Shown: piece by piece, positions 35,590 to 48,022 of the stretch
Position numbering within the stretch: the stretch's first letter is position 1
How the letters are laid out: each line of letters opens with the position of its first letter
From: Heloderma charlesbogerti
Taxonomy: Eukaryota; Chordata; Lepidosauria; Squamata; Helodermatidae
Assembly (NCBI GenBank): GCA_026122225.1
Contig: JANEZZ010002201.1
Span: forward strand, 1-64,000
Reading direction: 5' to 3'
DNA: 64,000 nt
Position numbers and translations under genes: made by a program
Notes under the pieces: model-generated
The model's database searches: none
Told to the model about the DNA's origin: nothing
Seen by the model: only the letters and a program-made list of their open reading frames with translations

Positions 35590-37950
35590 AGTGAACCTCT
35601 CATTAGGCTCATAGTTCTCACCAAGGGCTCTATTTTTAAAAACCAAATAGCAACCCTATAGGAATCTGACAGAAACACAATACAGAACTTGTGCAGGCAA
35701 AACCATAGAGCCACACCCATTAGCAGGAACAACCATTAGAATAAATTCATTAAGATTCATTGTGACAAGAAGCGTAATTGCGGTCTTCAGGAGAGAAAAA
35801 CTGACATCATGGGAAGGGTCACATGCCGAAAGACTGGGAACAAGAATAAAGAATGAGCTTGCTACACTGAAAAACTAAACTAATCAACAAAATGAAACAT
35901 GAAGAGTAAACTACACACTGGAATAAAAAAATCAAAATTAGAAAATGGGAAATGACTAGCTATGTAGTAACATTTTGAAAGTGAAATGGGATTAAAATGG
36001 TCAAAAACTGAACGAAGTTAAATGTACTGTTTAAAGAAAAATAGAGCAGAAAGTTTAATAAAGTACACAAGAAGCAAGCCCTGAAACAGGTCTGAACAAC
36101 CTGGACATTTTAGTCTAAAAAACAAGTATCGGGATAAGAACGCTAAACGTAAATGGTCAGATCACCTAATAGATCAAAGCGCAATTCACTTAAGCAGGAA
36201 ATGGTGAATACTTTCTATTTAAAACTTAGATGAAGCCAAAAACTGCAGTATTCCACATACAGACTGCCCTTTTGCAGTCCTTTGCTCACTGAAAAGCTGC
36301 TCCTGAAGGTTGGAAGAGACTCTAGAATAGCTTGTGATTGAAATGGAAGAAAGCCTTTCTGTGCACTCTTGCTGGTTGAACTTGCTCCTTGAAGAGTATT
36401 ACAAAGGGACCTCCCTCAGCGAAGTAGAGACTAATGGGACACAGGAAATGGTGCAGTCTCTAAGGTATTTTTGGCCAAAGGTATGTGAGGTTTAACTCTT
36501 GAATTGGGCCCAAAATTGGGCCCAACAGATTATTAATCGTATGACTACTTCAGCCTACATTTATATTGGCTAGTGAAGATTTTAATTCTTATTCCACACA
36601 GGCTTTATATAGCTGTTGTGCCAGGCAATGTTTGGATAAATATCTAATGTGACATCTAAAAAAATAGGTAGCCACTAGAATAGTGTTATCAATGTATCTA
36701 TCACCTGTTATTGAACTGCTGTCAAACATTCTGTGAAACTCAGAACTCCCTTATGTAAGTAGCAATCTACTTTTATCACTATTGTGGAGTCATATGAGAG
36801 TAAAGGTAGGTGTAAGAGCTCTTTACTCCCAGGCTCTGCATGTGTCCAGTTTTCTATGCGCATACACAGTCCTGCATCATAGTCATAATTGCATTTTAAA
36901 AAGCAGAGCTTGGATTTTGAGCTACATTTAATGTTATGCAAGCAGACTCCTGCTTGTTCAATGGGACTCTCCCACTCTTCCCCCTACCCTGCAGCACCCC
37001 CATGCACACTCCTAATCTGTTCCAGAGGGTCTTCCCAAGCCTTTGAGAGGTCGTTCCGGGGAGGGGGAATTCATTCTACCTGTGTTTGGCATTCTGCTGG
37101 TGGAAGGACACTGTTGGATTCTGCTACACGTGTTTTGGTTAATTTCATTTTAAACAAATGTGTAACTGTTCGGGCTATCCCTGGGGTAGCTAAGAAGAAC
37201 AACTCAATCTCTTGATCATTGGCTTAACATTTATATTTGCATAATGATGGTAGCCATAAATAATAGAGTATAATAATAAAGACTTTAATTTCAGTGCTTC
37301 ATAACAGTTAATTAACTTGAATTTTTGTAATCTGTACATTCACTTCCATTGACAGACCATACTTTAAGACACAAACTCTTCAGTAGGGAAAAGAGAAAAC
37401 AAGTGCATGGTTTTGTTACTATACTACATTATATACATAAAAAAATGAGAGGCAATGTGGAATGTCTGCCTCTCGATCACACCAACCTTCCAATGAACAA
37501 AATATTCAACATGAGGAAACATGGAGGAACCACAAATGTGTTCTCCTATGGCTCCCTACCTAAACTGGCTTCTCCATGCTGGAAAAGCCAATCCCTAAAG
37601 CCACCACGACTGAGGGTCTCTTCCCCAACCTTGGCTTGGGGCAGAAATGGGTTTGCTGTCCAGGGCAAGGGGGAATGATGATGTGCCAGTTCAAGAATCC
37701 AGTGGAGCAGGACCCCCCCCCCCCGCCCCCGCTTTTCACCCTAAAAGAAAGAGGGCTGGTATTAGTCCAGGGTGAAGTGGAAGGACATATTCCATCTAGT
37801 CCCTATGCAGCTTGGTAGTGCACAGCACTCTTCCATATGCCATATTGCTATGCCTCTGCCATGCCTTTAGGCCTCAGCCTTTCTGTCTTTCCGCTGTCGT
37901 GACACCAGCCCAAACCAGAAGCACTACAGCATTAAAACTTATTTAAGGGG
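35590..37950. other. RMND1 intron sequence without recognisable elements
   Basis: AT-rich unique DNA; no exon, repeat family or RNA gene recognised. A run of C near 37711-37727 is a simple-sequence tract. Confidence 0.5.
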
Positions 37951-37967
37951 AAACAACGTGCGAACAA

Positions 37968-38248
37968 AGGAAATCAACCCTGAGTGCTCATTGGAAGGAC
38001 AGATACTGAAGCTGAAATATTTTGGCCACCTAATGCGAAGGGAAAACTCTCTGGAAAAGACCCTGATGCTGGGAAAGACTGAAGGCAAAAGGAGAAGGGG
38101 ACGGCAGAGGATGAGATGGCTAGATAGCATCACTGATGCAATGAATATGAACTTGAGCATGCTCCAGGAGAGAGCGCAGGACAGGAAGGCCTGGCGTGCT
38201 ATGGTCCACGGGGTCACGAAGAGTCGGATACGACTGATCGACTGAACA
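37968..38248 (+). mobile_element. BovB LINE 3' end with perfect target-site duplication
   Basis: The + strand frame reads LKLKYFGHLMRRENSLEKTL, RQRMRWLDSITDAMNMNLSM and MVHGVTKSRIRL, ending GACTGAACAAC. The 15-base sequence ACAACGTGCGAACAA flanks it on both sides (37953-37967 and 38249-38263; the first few bases may belong to the BovB tail). It is antisense to RMND1 and opposite in orientation to the copy at 34672-35063. Confidence 0.93.
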
Positions 38249-38586
38249 ACAACGTGCGAACAAGCCTAAAAATGATTAGAGCTCTATTAGGGTGTTATTA
38301 ACCTGAGTAAACATGCAAGGAGAGGGAGCATGCTAGATCTGCACTTGCCTTGCTCATTTCTGTCACCCTGTACTCGCGGAGAACAACATTCTGAAGAGAA
38401 GAGGCTCCTGTGTCCATGGTGGTTCTCCACATGATTTTGACAAAAATCGGCATTCAAAATTGCATGGGGAGCTTCCATAGATAAAGGAGGCTCTCTTCAG
38501 AACGTCGCCTTCCATGAGTTCAGGGCAATAGAGACGCATGAGAAGGGGCAGGACTAGTGCGCTTTTTCTCCTCACATGTTTACTCA

Positions 38587-38790
<204 letters not shown>

Positions 38791-39644
38791 TCAGATTCTT
38801 ACCAATTATGGGACTTTATGCCTATATTTCTATTCTGAGGTAATAATGATCAGTGGGTGGTTCAGATGAGCCTTGAAGGAATCTCAGGCTTGCAGACTCC
38901 TCCTTTCCATTACATGCCATAACTGCCTCTGGCTTGAAGAAAATATGACTTCTCCAGTTCACATAAAGCATCAAACAATGGTTTTCCTTAAACCAGGAAA
39001 ACAGTGAGGGTATCACAGTGGACGAAGGAGCTCAGGAACCCAAGGATAGCACCCACGGTGCTTCTAGACAGAACTCCTACCACCACCAGTCAGAAGGTAC
39101 TGTACAGCAATTCTTTTTTTCTTAATGGATTTTTTGCAGTTATAAAAAGATGGAAGCAGCAGTGGGAAAACAAGGGAGGATTATGAGTGGAAGATGACAA
39201 CATCTGGCCCCTCCATAAAATTCTGTGAATGAGGCAGGGTGATGGCACAATAAAAGGCTCCTCTGGAAGCCCCCCAAACCATTGTTTGGCATTACATATA
39301 AACCAGTCAGTTGTGTTCTATTCAGGCTAAGTTGTTCACTAAAACAAAGTGACTGATTATTTCCCCATATTGTTTTACAACATCAATAAGAGATTCATTT
39401 TCAAAAAACAGCTATGAGATACTTGTTAATGAACTGCTTTTTGCTTGGCTGTACTATCCTAACATAAGATTTTGAAAACAAACATGCTCTTTCTGGTTAA
39501 GGGTCAGTTCCTAATCTGCCATGATTAGAGGATGTATGGTTGATCTTACATCTCTGAATAAAAAGCCATTTCCTGCTCTTAGCAGCCAATTGAAGCTTTA
39601 TTTACAGCATCCCTTCACGACGCACATAAGCCCATCTGTAATGA

Positions 39645-39812
39645 ATCACAGAATAGTAGGGCTGGAAGGGGCGTACAAGACCATCGAGTCCAACCCCCTG
39701 CTCAATGCAGGAATCCAAGTCAAAGCATCCCTGACAAGTGGCTGTCCAGCTTCATCTTGAATGCTTCCAGTGTGGGAGAGCCCACTACCACCCTGAACAT
39801 TGCTAGGAACGT
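39645..39812 (-). mobile_element. CR1 LINE 3'-end fragment
   Basis: GAATCACAGAATAGTAGGGCTGG, GACCATCGAGTCCAACCCCC and TGCAGGAATCCAAGTCAAAG are the inverted 3' region of amniote CR1, whose sense end reads ATTCTGTGATTC. It stops abruptly at about 39812. Confidence 0.85.
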
Positions 39813-40317
39813 TATGTAAGTTACCTAGGATTTGGGGGAAACAGAGAACTTGGCACAGTTATACATTTCAATCAATTGCTTAAGGTCTTATCATTCCTGC
39901 TCTTTAATACAGCTACTCCATTGACTACATTTCTACACAGCAACCTCACAACAATTTATTTTAAGGGAGTGTGAGTTAGGGTGTGGTTGCACTGAGCCTT
40001 TCCACTGTATTTAACATTTCGTTTTCAATTCCTTGTGCCCATGTCCCCTATAAGGCTTTCCATGTCCTATTCTTGCAGTTACTGAGCTAGTCTTTGGAAG
40101 TAAACGCAGGATTTCTTTAAAAAGATTATGCTCTATTTATGCATAGACAAGCTATGCTTCTCCAAAGGTAACCAATAATTTTGCTGGTATCTAAAAAATC
40201 TACAAAAAATGGTGGTTTGAAGTGAAGGGAGGATCTGTCAAAGGAACCCACATGTTTACCAGAATTAAAAACAAAAAAGGAACAAGTTGTCTGTTGATGA
40301 AGATATGGGATTAGGTT

Positions 40318-40415
40318 TATTTATTAACATTTATATACCACTTTATCTGCTAAAAAGCCATCGAGGCAGCGTATAACAATTTAAGCCAATTAAACCTTGC
40401 AACAATAAAAGCAAG
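40318..40415 (-). mobile_element. LINE 3'-tail remnant
   Basis: TTTATTTATTAACATTTATATACCACTTTA with GAGGCAGCGTATAACA is the inverted tail pattern shared by reptilian LINEs and SINEs. Only the tail is left. Confidence 0.5.
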
Positions 40416-40427
40416 AACATTAAGAGA

Positions 40428-40800
40428 GCAATCCTACAGCCCCTGGACAGAGTCTAGGCAGCAAGAGGATACTTAGGATTCCTGGATCCAAAGTTGGAGA
40501 CAGTGCTCAGACCCAGGAGTCTGAGCTCCACACCCTCTCCCTCTCACAGCTGGCACAGAGAGAACCTAGGTCACAACGGTGACTTTGGAGGGAAGGGAAA
40601 TCCCTCCATACCCAGCCTCCTTCTCTCCCCCTCACCAATGCCTTGGCTAGACAGGAGATAATACCCATCTAGCTAAAATGCATAGGGGTGGGGGAGCACA
40701 GAGGCCAAGATCACCTTTGACACTCCTCCCACTCTGCACTGGATGACTGTAAGCTTCTGAGTTCAGAGGCTTACAGCCATCCCCACAGGATTCCGCCCTG
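40428..40800. repeat. GC-rich repeat with AATCCTA end, possible family P4 relative
   Basis: It begins AGAGCAATCCTACAGCCCCTGG, continues through a GC-rich section and ends GAGGCTTACAGCCATCCCC. It resembles the 400-base elements at 44305 and 49670 in end motif and composition, but the match is loose. Confidence 0.4.
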
Positions 40801-40817
40801 AAATAGAAAAACATTAA

Positions 40818-40948
40818 GCGTGCAATTCTATGCATCCTTAGACAGGAAAAAACCTACAACTCTCAGGATTCCCCAGCCAGCATGGCTGGGGAATGCTAGG
40901 AGTTGTAGAACTTTTTTCTGTGTAAACATGCATAGGATTGTGCCCTAA
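40818..40948. repeat. Hairpin repeat, family P3, copy 2
   Basis: GTGCAATTCTATGCATCCTTAGACAGG..AAAACCTACAACTCTCAGG pairs with GCTAGGAGTTGTAGAAC..TGTAAACATGCATAGGATTGTGCCC. Its centre is the 7-base palindrome-rich CCCCAGCCAGCATGGCTGGGG. The family matches 23876-23996. Confidence 0.8.
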
Positions 40949-41330
40949 ATCATCAAAAACTACAAATTTTAAAATGCCTTTGTACACCCTTTCTAAAGCT
41001 AAGAGAGTGGGGTCCAATCATAGTTCTTGAGGGAGCATATTCCATAGTTTGATGTATGTACAATTAGATTTTAGTGTAAACATTAAGAAGTCCTGATACA
41101 AATGGACATACAGAAGCCAACCACCAAGATCAAGTGACCGTGGCATGTCTCTCCAAGTACCTGAGTTAAAGTTAAGGAACACTGCTGTAAAGGTAACTCT
41201 GGAGTTATTTAACACTAAAATCTAGACAATATGTGAGAACTGGACACTTAGTCATAGTAGTTGTGGGTTCAAGTTATTTTAAAACTGACTGTTACCAGAC
41301 TCATTTTTTCCTTATTTTTAATGAAGATAC

Positions 41331-41407
41331 CTTAAAGCAAACAGTTCCCCAATTTTTTGCATTACATCAGCATGAGAGAGTTTCATCTTCCTTCTTGATT
41401 TTAGTAT
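41331..41407 (-). CDS. RMND1: RMND1 coding exon (ILKSRRKMKLSHADVMQ..)
   Basis: The acceptor ATCTTTTTACAG ends at 41408 and the donor GTATCT starts at 41330. It is 77 bases: 25 codons, ILKSRRKMKLSHADVMQKIG then ELFAL, plus two bases that complete Arg with the next exon. The first residues differ from human (ALKAGKKVKL) but the second half is conserved. Confidence 0.95.
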
Positions 41408-42114
41408 CTGTAAAAAGATAGCAATAAGCCATTAGGAGCTTTGTAAATAACTCCAGTTAATAATAGCACACAACAACAGTGAAATATTTCCTATAATACA
41501 ATCAACTGTTTTACTCTTTTGCCAAACGTAACATTAATAATCTCTTAGATCAGGCACTTCTGATGTTTTTGCTTCTGTTCGCGTTCTAATCCATGATAAA
41601 ATGGTATTTCTTATTCTACTTAACTACTTTTTGTAAATTTGAAGTTTACAGACATGTTAGCTTAGGTTCTGTTTGTATGAGTTGAATACAACTCTTGTGC
41701 AATAGGGCTTTCCTGCCACCACCTCCTTGGGGGATTCTCATGAAAGGCCTCAGATGTGGCATGGGGGGGCTACAGTGGGAACAGGAAAATCTGAGAAAAT
41801 TGGGCAAAGGCCAGTGGCGAACAGAGCGCAGAAAAGCCCATCACATAAGAAGCTTCCACTCACACAAAGTCTGGACCCAAGCCATTATTAATAGTAGCAA
41901 ATAATTTTCCCTATTAAGAAAGCTGCTTAAAAGATTGCCTGTATCACAACTGAATCCTTTGGAGTTGGACTACTGCCAGTACCAGCAGCATGATGTTCTA
42001 AAAATCTGAGTTACAACTGTTTAAAATATTTTTTTCTGCACCTCATGACATTCCCCCCACACACACACACACGCACCCATTTTCAACATGGGCTGGGGAA
42101 ACACCTCTGGCTTT

Positions 42115-44100
42115 GTGTTATTTATTTAAAACATTTCTATACTGTCTTTCATTAAATCAGATTCCAAGATGATATACAACAATATAATTAATACATTTAA
42201 AAAATGGAACACAATAAAATACACTCAAACAGCCATAATTCAACTGCAAATAACACATTTTGAGGCAGACTGAGGGATTATACAAATTACAGTGTCAGGG
42301 TAAAGAAACCTGGTGCTGAAAAGATTGCAAAGTGGATGCAAGGTGTACCTCTTCAGGGAGGACATTTGAAATCTGGCATGGCACCACTGAAAGGTCCCTC
42401 TGTTTTGTGACTGCTTAATGCACATTATGTATAAGAAAAGTACTGGGCATAAGGCCTAATAGGAAGATGTTAAGGCAAAAGCTTTAAAGGTAAGTACCAG
42501 CACTTTGAACTGAATGTGGAAACGAACAACCAGTGCAACTATTTTAAGATTGGAGTGATGTGCACAAACCTGGCTGGACCAGTTAAAATTCTAGCACCTA
42601 AATTCTGCACTAATTGAAGCTTCTGAGTTGTCTTCAAAGGCAGCCCCACGTAGAGAATGTTACAGTAATCCAACCAGGAGGTTACCTGAGCATGAATCAC
42701 CATGGCCAGACAATTCCTCTACAGGCATGGCTGCAGCTGACGAACCAGCTGAAGCTGGTAAAAAGTACTTCTTGCCACCAAGGCAACCTGAGCTCCTAGT
42801 GAAGTATTTCTTCCCTTTACTGGCCCTCATTCAGCCCATTACCAGGTCCAGGCACTGGTTCAGCTTCACCTGATTCAGATGACAGGTAAAAATCAGCATT
42901 CTGATTACACTTCACTCCAAATCTTCACTCATCCAGTGGCTTCATAGAGATATTAATGTGCATGGGGGATAAGATGGAATCTTGCCATGCCCCATAGCAT
43001 AAATGCCATGGGGTCAAGTAGAAACCTCACAATATCACCTTGTGGAACTGGCCCTACAGGCAGGAGTGGAACCACTGTATGATTGTGCCCCATGCACACA
43101 CCCCTGAGCCAGTCCAGTAAGATACTATGGTTGATGGAAATGTATCACTGAGAGGTGAAGGAGAACAAAGAGGGTCACATTCCCCCATCTCTCTTCCAAC
43201 AGAAGTGATCCATGAGGGTGACCAAGGCTATATCAAGGTCAAAACCAAGCCTGAACCTGAATCCATTTCATCCAAGAGTTTCTGGAGTTGGACCACCACC
43301 ATCCTCTTCAGCATCTTGCCCAAGAACTGAATATTTGCAACTGGGTGATAATTGTTGTAATTTTCTTGTCACAGCAGGTGTCTGAGGATTCTAATATCTC
43401 AGTTATAATAAAACTCTGCTGGACAGCTACTTGAGGATGCAATGGTAGCAGAGAAGGAACACTGCATGACTGTCAAAAAGCAGACCCATTAGTGTGCTCT
43501 CACTTGTATTCATACTCACTGCAAGACTTGCACCACTTATGTTCTGTCCATCTTGCATTGCATCAAACACCCTGGCAAACCTGGGAGCCAGCTACACTCT
43601 ACAGCACAGGAGGAGGGAGAAATCATGTCAACAGCCCAAAGCGAGGTAAGGGCTTTGACAGGAATGCCAGCCATGTTAACTGGAAACTCTCTAAGAGAAC
43701 TGAAGAAATCCATCAGGTGATATATCTCTGGGGCTGGACTAATTGAATGAATCTACCACTCCTGCAGAGGGAATGACAGCTGGCAAACTAAACCACACCA
43801 GGAAGTGATCTGACCATGACAATGGAGTCACAGAGACACTCCACCTCTATTCCAGACCTTCCCCATGACCAGTCAACACTACCAGGTCAACAGCACATCC
43901 TGCAGTGCACGTAGGCTATGTGATGTATTAAGATGGCTCCATAGTTGTCAAAGTAGTCATAAAATCTTGAGCTGGCCCCACCAAGGCAGCCTTAGCATGA
44001 ATGTTAAATTCCCCCACCAGGACTCCAACACTACAGCTGAGTTCACCACTGCCAGCTCAGGCAGGGAATCTGATGGGCAACAGGATGGTCGTTAAGACCA
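42115..44100 (-). mobile_element. L2-type LINE, older and heavily decayed copy
   Basis: From the tail (TTATTTAAAACATTTCTATACTGTC near 42120) rightwards it parallels 32885-34180: ACCAGCACTTTGAACTGAATG near 42497, AGCCCCACGTAGAGAATGTTACAGTAATCC near 42640, and CTTCATAGAGATATTAATGT..CATGGGGGATAAGATGG near 42945. The copy extends further towards the 5' end than the one at 32885. No usable frame is left. The outer boundaries are approximate. Confidence 0.7.
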
Positions 44101-44304
44101 TGGAGAGCAGCTACGTATTAGAACAGGCAGTAGTGAGCTAGACAGATCAGGGCTAGGCAGCATAATTTCTAATATGGGATTAACACTGGCCTATTTTGCA
44201 CGATTATTGTAAAAGCTAAAGACATAACGTATATGAAGGGCACTTGAAATATGCTATATAAATGCCACATATGAGTATTATTGTTCTCTTGAAATACATT
44301 CTGA

Positions 44305-44715
44305 GTCTCTTAGGACACAATCCTATGGCCGCTAGTCAGTGGCTAGATGGCTATAGGATAGGTCAGTTCCCTGAGAACCGATCTTCACCCCCTCCCGCAC
44401 TACCTCGTAGGCAGCGCGGAATGGCCCCACGCTCCTCGCTCATAAGAGGAGCATGGAGCAGCGAAAACGGGGCGTCCCTGGGGGCGTGCCAGGGAAGTCA
44501 GAAATCCAGTAAGACACATCCAACATGTCATCCAGCCGCTGCTTCCCGCTCTCTGCCTTCCCATGGCTAGACAGCCGAAATCAGCTGTCTAGCTGCGCAT
44601 GCAGGGTGGCTGAAGTGTGGAGGGGATGATCACCTCTGCGCTTCTCCTGCCCTGCATTGGATAAGCAGTTGCCTCCAAGTTCGGAGGTGGCCACCTATCC
44701 TGGTAGGATTGCTCC
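44305..44715. repeat. GC-rich palindromic repeat, family P4, copy 1
   Basis: The ends GGACACAATCCTATGGCCGC and CCTGGTAGGATTGCTCCC are inverted relatives. TGGCTAGACAGCC..GGCTGTCTAGC-type motifs lie inside, and the element is GC-rich against AT-rich flanks. The copy at 49670-50095 shares ATCCTATGG ends, GGCTAGACAGCC and the GTGTGGAGGGGA block, in inverse order. Confidence 0.65.
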
Positions 44716-44954
44716 CTTAGTAGCAAATAGTGCCTTTGCAATTCAGTGCACAGATTGGACTGGTTTTGAGTGTTGGTGGAGGAAGAGATGGACATTTCCT
44801 TCCTTAAAGAAAATGTTAAATGAGTTTTCTGGCTGTGAATATGCTATTCTTTAATATTTTTAAGTGCAAATGGACTTGATAATCTGAATTCTTTGATATT
44901 CTTTGATGCTTGGAGACTAGCAAATGAGTAATTTAGTAAGTATATCGGTCCTGT

Positions 44955-45115
44955 TTGTAGTGCCAGCTACGAGGTACCATAGACATCCTGATGTATATGG
45001 TTTTAATGCTTTCATATTTTATATTATTTTATCCTGGGTTTTTTGGTTTTAATTTTTGTGAACCGCCCAGAGAGCTTTGGCTATTGGGCTGTATAAAAAT
45101 GAAATAAATACATAC
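44955..45115 (+). mobile_element. LINE 3'-tail fragment
   Basis: GTGAACCGCCCAGAGAGCTTTGGCTATTGGGCTG then TATAAAAATGAAATAAATAC is a well-preserved sense copy of the L2-type 3' tail, as at 31900-31975. Confidence 0.7.
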
Positions 45116-45488
45116 ATAAAAATAAAATGTGGGTAAAAAGGATAGCAAAGTTGTAGGCAAAATATTCCATTTAATATTCCAGAAAATACTCCACTTAATA
45201 GCTCCTGGTTAAATAGTCCCTTTTGTTTACAGAACACTAACCTTAAAGTTACCCTAGGAAAAAGTTTTACATCTGAAGAACAGTTCTTCATCATTCAGAA
45301 GCTCAAATTTCCAGAATGCTTAACATCTGGAGTAGAACTCGGGCAAACATCAAACCCGTACTAGGATATGAAGATCCAGCAGAGTTTTCCCCTTCAAGGA
45401 GCAAAATGTGTGCTATCTAGTAGCTGTCCCTAGCCTTTACATAGCACCAATATACTGATATTAAGTTACTGATTTGCTAGTCTCCATG

Positions 45489-46036
45489 TGTCAGGAGCGC
45501 CCTAGCCGCCTCTTGCAGTCCCCACCAATAGCCAACTCAGGACACAGACGACGAGGAATTCTTTCCGAGACTTTATTCCTTTATGACTCTTTCAGATACT
45601 AATCACTAGTGACAAAGCAAGGAACAGCACTGAGGAAAGATAGCAGAGTAGCCTAAGCTCCAAGTAAGGCAGTTGGTCCCCGTTTGAAGGAGAATCACGG
45701 GGAGACCCTGAACTTATGGGCTAGGGAGAGATCCTCCCTCTTTCCCTTGGGTCCTCGGGACACGACAGTTGTTTGGGCACCAAACAAGCGCTACGCCTCC
45801 TTTTGGCGCCCTCCATCTGTCATCGCTTCCTGCGTCTGCACCGAGCATCCAGCAAGCCCCCCTCCAGCACTCTCTCACTGCCAGGGTCACTATCTATCCC
45901 AGGAATGCTGGCAGGAGGAATCTCTGCCAGCTGCTGTGCTTGTGAGAGATGAGTGAGCTCCTCTCCCACGGATTGCTGTTCCTCCTCAGAATCAGAACTG
46001 CTCTGGGGCTCTATTGGCTCAGTTTCCACCCTGACA
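45489..46036 (-). mobile_element. Solo LTR (548 bp) with 5-bp target-site duplication
   Basis: The element starts TGTCAGG and ends CCTGACA, with TG..CA termini and a 7-base terminal inverted repeat, and is flanked by CCATG on both sides (45484-45488 and 46037-46041). On the - strand an AATAAA lies at 45572-45577, about 85 bases before the end, as in an R/U5 boundary, which sets the orientation. No gag, pol or env reading frame and no second LTR is present. A 5-bp duplication fits Gypsy-type or some retroviral elements; the family is not determined. The 74-codon open frame inside is not a gene. Confidence 0.82.
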
Positions 46037-46682
46037 CCATGCATAAAAAGGTTCAGGTTATCATGTTAATTTGTATTAAAATTATTTATCCAGGATCAAA
46101 CCTAAGGCATAAAAGGATCAGGAAGCATCTTAATACTCTTTTTTTCTGATAAAAGGCATTCATTTACACCCTGCATTTTCTGTTACATTCATGAAAACTC
46201 AATTTAGATTTCATATTATTTTCATACATGCAAATCTGGGTGAGAAGCAGCTTTCATCCCCCTTTATAATCTATGCTATGTGTAGGTTACTCTTCTCGAT
46301 GAAGTCCCCACTGAAGGTTGTCAACATGTGGATTCATAATAAATTTGAAGTCAACTACACTCAAGAAAATATAACATCCCCATAACACACCAAAATGTGT
46401 TTAATTAAAATATCAGGAAACTTTTTCTTAGGTTGTAGGATTATACTGAAACATCTTAGGAAGTAATCAGATGTTGGGTTCGAGATGCTCCATGCGTCTC
46501 TGTAAAATTTGAAAATAAGGTTTTGATTGTGTGTAGAAATATGGCAAACAAATTCCAATTCTTTCATTTTACTCAAAGTTTCTGGGCTCATCTCTTTGCA
46601 AATATAAAACCAAAACCCATCAAATCTGCCTGACTCCTTTTACTTATTTTTTTAATGGACAAATGAAAAAAGTAGCAAATAC

Positions 46683-46747
46683 CTCAGGTATTGACTGGAT
46701 AGATTCTACAAAATTATCCAATGATGCTTCCCAAATGGCCAGTTTTA
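46683..46747 (-). CDS. RMND1: RMND1 coding exon ([21 protein letters not shown])
   Basis: The acceptor TTCTCTGATGTAG ends at 46748 and the donor GTATTT starts at 46682. It has two bases completing Val plus 21 codons. Human has [20 protein letters not shown] at this place. Confidence 0.95.
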
Positions 46748-47286
46748 CTACATCAGAGAAAAGTACAAAAGACTTATTATTCATGTTGACTACACTTAAA
46801 TGTTATCACAAAATAAAAGCCTCATTTGCAATTATATAATGTGTTGTTTCCAAATATTAGGATGGCTTGTCTTTGCAAGTAACCTACATAATGTAGGCTT
46901 GAGGGTCAAAACACATGCTGCAGGAGACCTGTGATTGGATTTGTCAGTTGTTTTTATACAGCTGCGGGGGGTTCCAATTTTACTGGAATGGTGACAGTGG
47001 GGGGAGAGGCATACTTAACCTTTTCCCCTGCACTGTTTCTCCAATCTAAATCATGCCCCCCGCAAAAAATACTATTAGCCTTGAAATGGAAAAAGTACAG
47101 TAATAATTTCTGCTGTTCCTATTAAAATCAGAGTCCTACCACCAGCTTAGTGTAACACACACACAGGTGATCTGATCACAGATCTCCAAAGTTATCTCTC
47201 AGCCCAGAAATGAACAGTAATTTTAGGCCTTTAACAAAGCTACTTGCTGCAAGGCTGAATTGCTTAATTTTTATGCACTGAACTGC

Positions 47287-47307
47287 ATATATATATATAT
47301 ATATAAA
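47287..47307. repeat. (AT)n microsatellite
   Basis: About ten AT units. Confidence 0.9.
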
Positions 47308-47409
47308 GCTAGAATAATATTTTTATAATGCAGCCTAAACTATTGGAATTGTTTTTCCTTTTTAGTATCCGTGTAAGAGAAAATTTGAGATCAGGACTGA
47401 ATTGTTCTC

Positions 47410-47655
47410 ATGAGAGCCAGTGTGGTGTAGTGGTCAGAGTGTTGGACTGGGAGCTGGGAGATCCGGGTTGTAGTCCCCACTCAGCCATGGAAGCTCACTG
47501 GGTGACGTTAGGCCTGTCACAGACTCTCAGCCCAGCCTACTTCACAGGGTTTTTGTTGTGAGGATAACATGGAGGAGGAGGAAAATGTAAGCTGCCTTGG
47601 GTTCCTTGCAGGACGAAAAAAGGCAGGATATAAATGCAATTAATAAAAATAATAG
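47410..47655 (+). mobile_element. tRNA-derived SINE
   Basis: GAGAGCCAGTGTGGTGTAGTGGTCAGAG carries an A-box-like promoter and GGGTTGTAGTCCCC the B box, about 40 bases apart as in tRNA genes. CTCACTGGGTGACGTTAGGCC and ACTTCACAGGG follow, and the 3' end is GGCAGGATATAAATG plus an AAT/GATAAT-rich tail. This is the known layout of squamate tRNA SINEs; I do not assign the subfamily. Confidence 0.85.
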
Positions 47656-48022
47656 CAATAGTAGTAATGATAATGATAATAATATGGTTCAAAACAGATA
47701 TATAGCAATGCAAGCTTCTTCAAGGGTACTTTGTCAGTGTACCTCAACAGTAATCTCAGAAATTCAGTTCTCATTGTCTCTGCTGCAGAAGTAGCTTTGC
47801 ATTACACTGTGGTAGTATTTGCTTACATACCTCCTTGTCTTTGGTACATCTTCATGAGATTTATTCATGTAAATGTTTTTAGATAATGTTTTGGGACAAA
47901 ATTACTTGTATTTGACAAATACATGAATATGCAATTTCCTCCCATCTCTTACTACATGTCCCAAACTATGATGCAAACCCACAAAATGCTGCTTAAAATG
48001 CATGGTACAATATACATCTTAC

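Noticed and set aside
45820..46044. 74-codon frame in the LTR as a viral gene
   Set aside because: It lies inside a solo LTR and runs over its edge; LTRs are non-coding.
47410..47480. A tRNA gene
   Set aside because: A- and B-box-like motifs are present but the body and 3' tail are those of a SINE, and no cloverleaf with an anticodon arm is kept.
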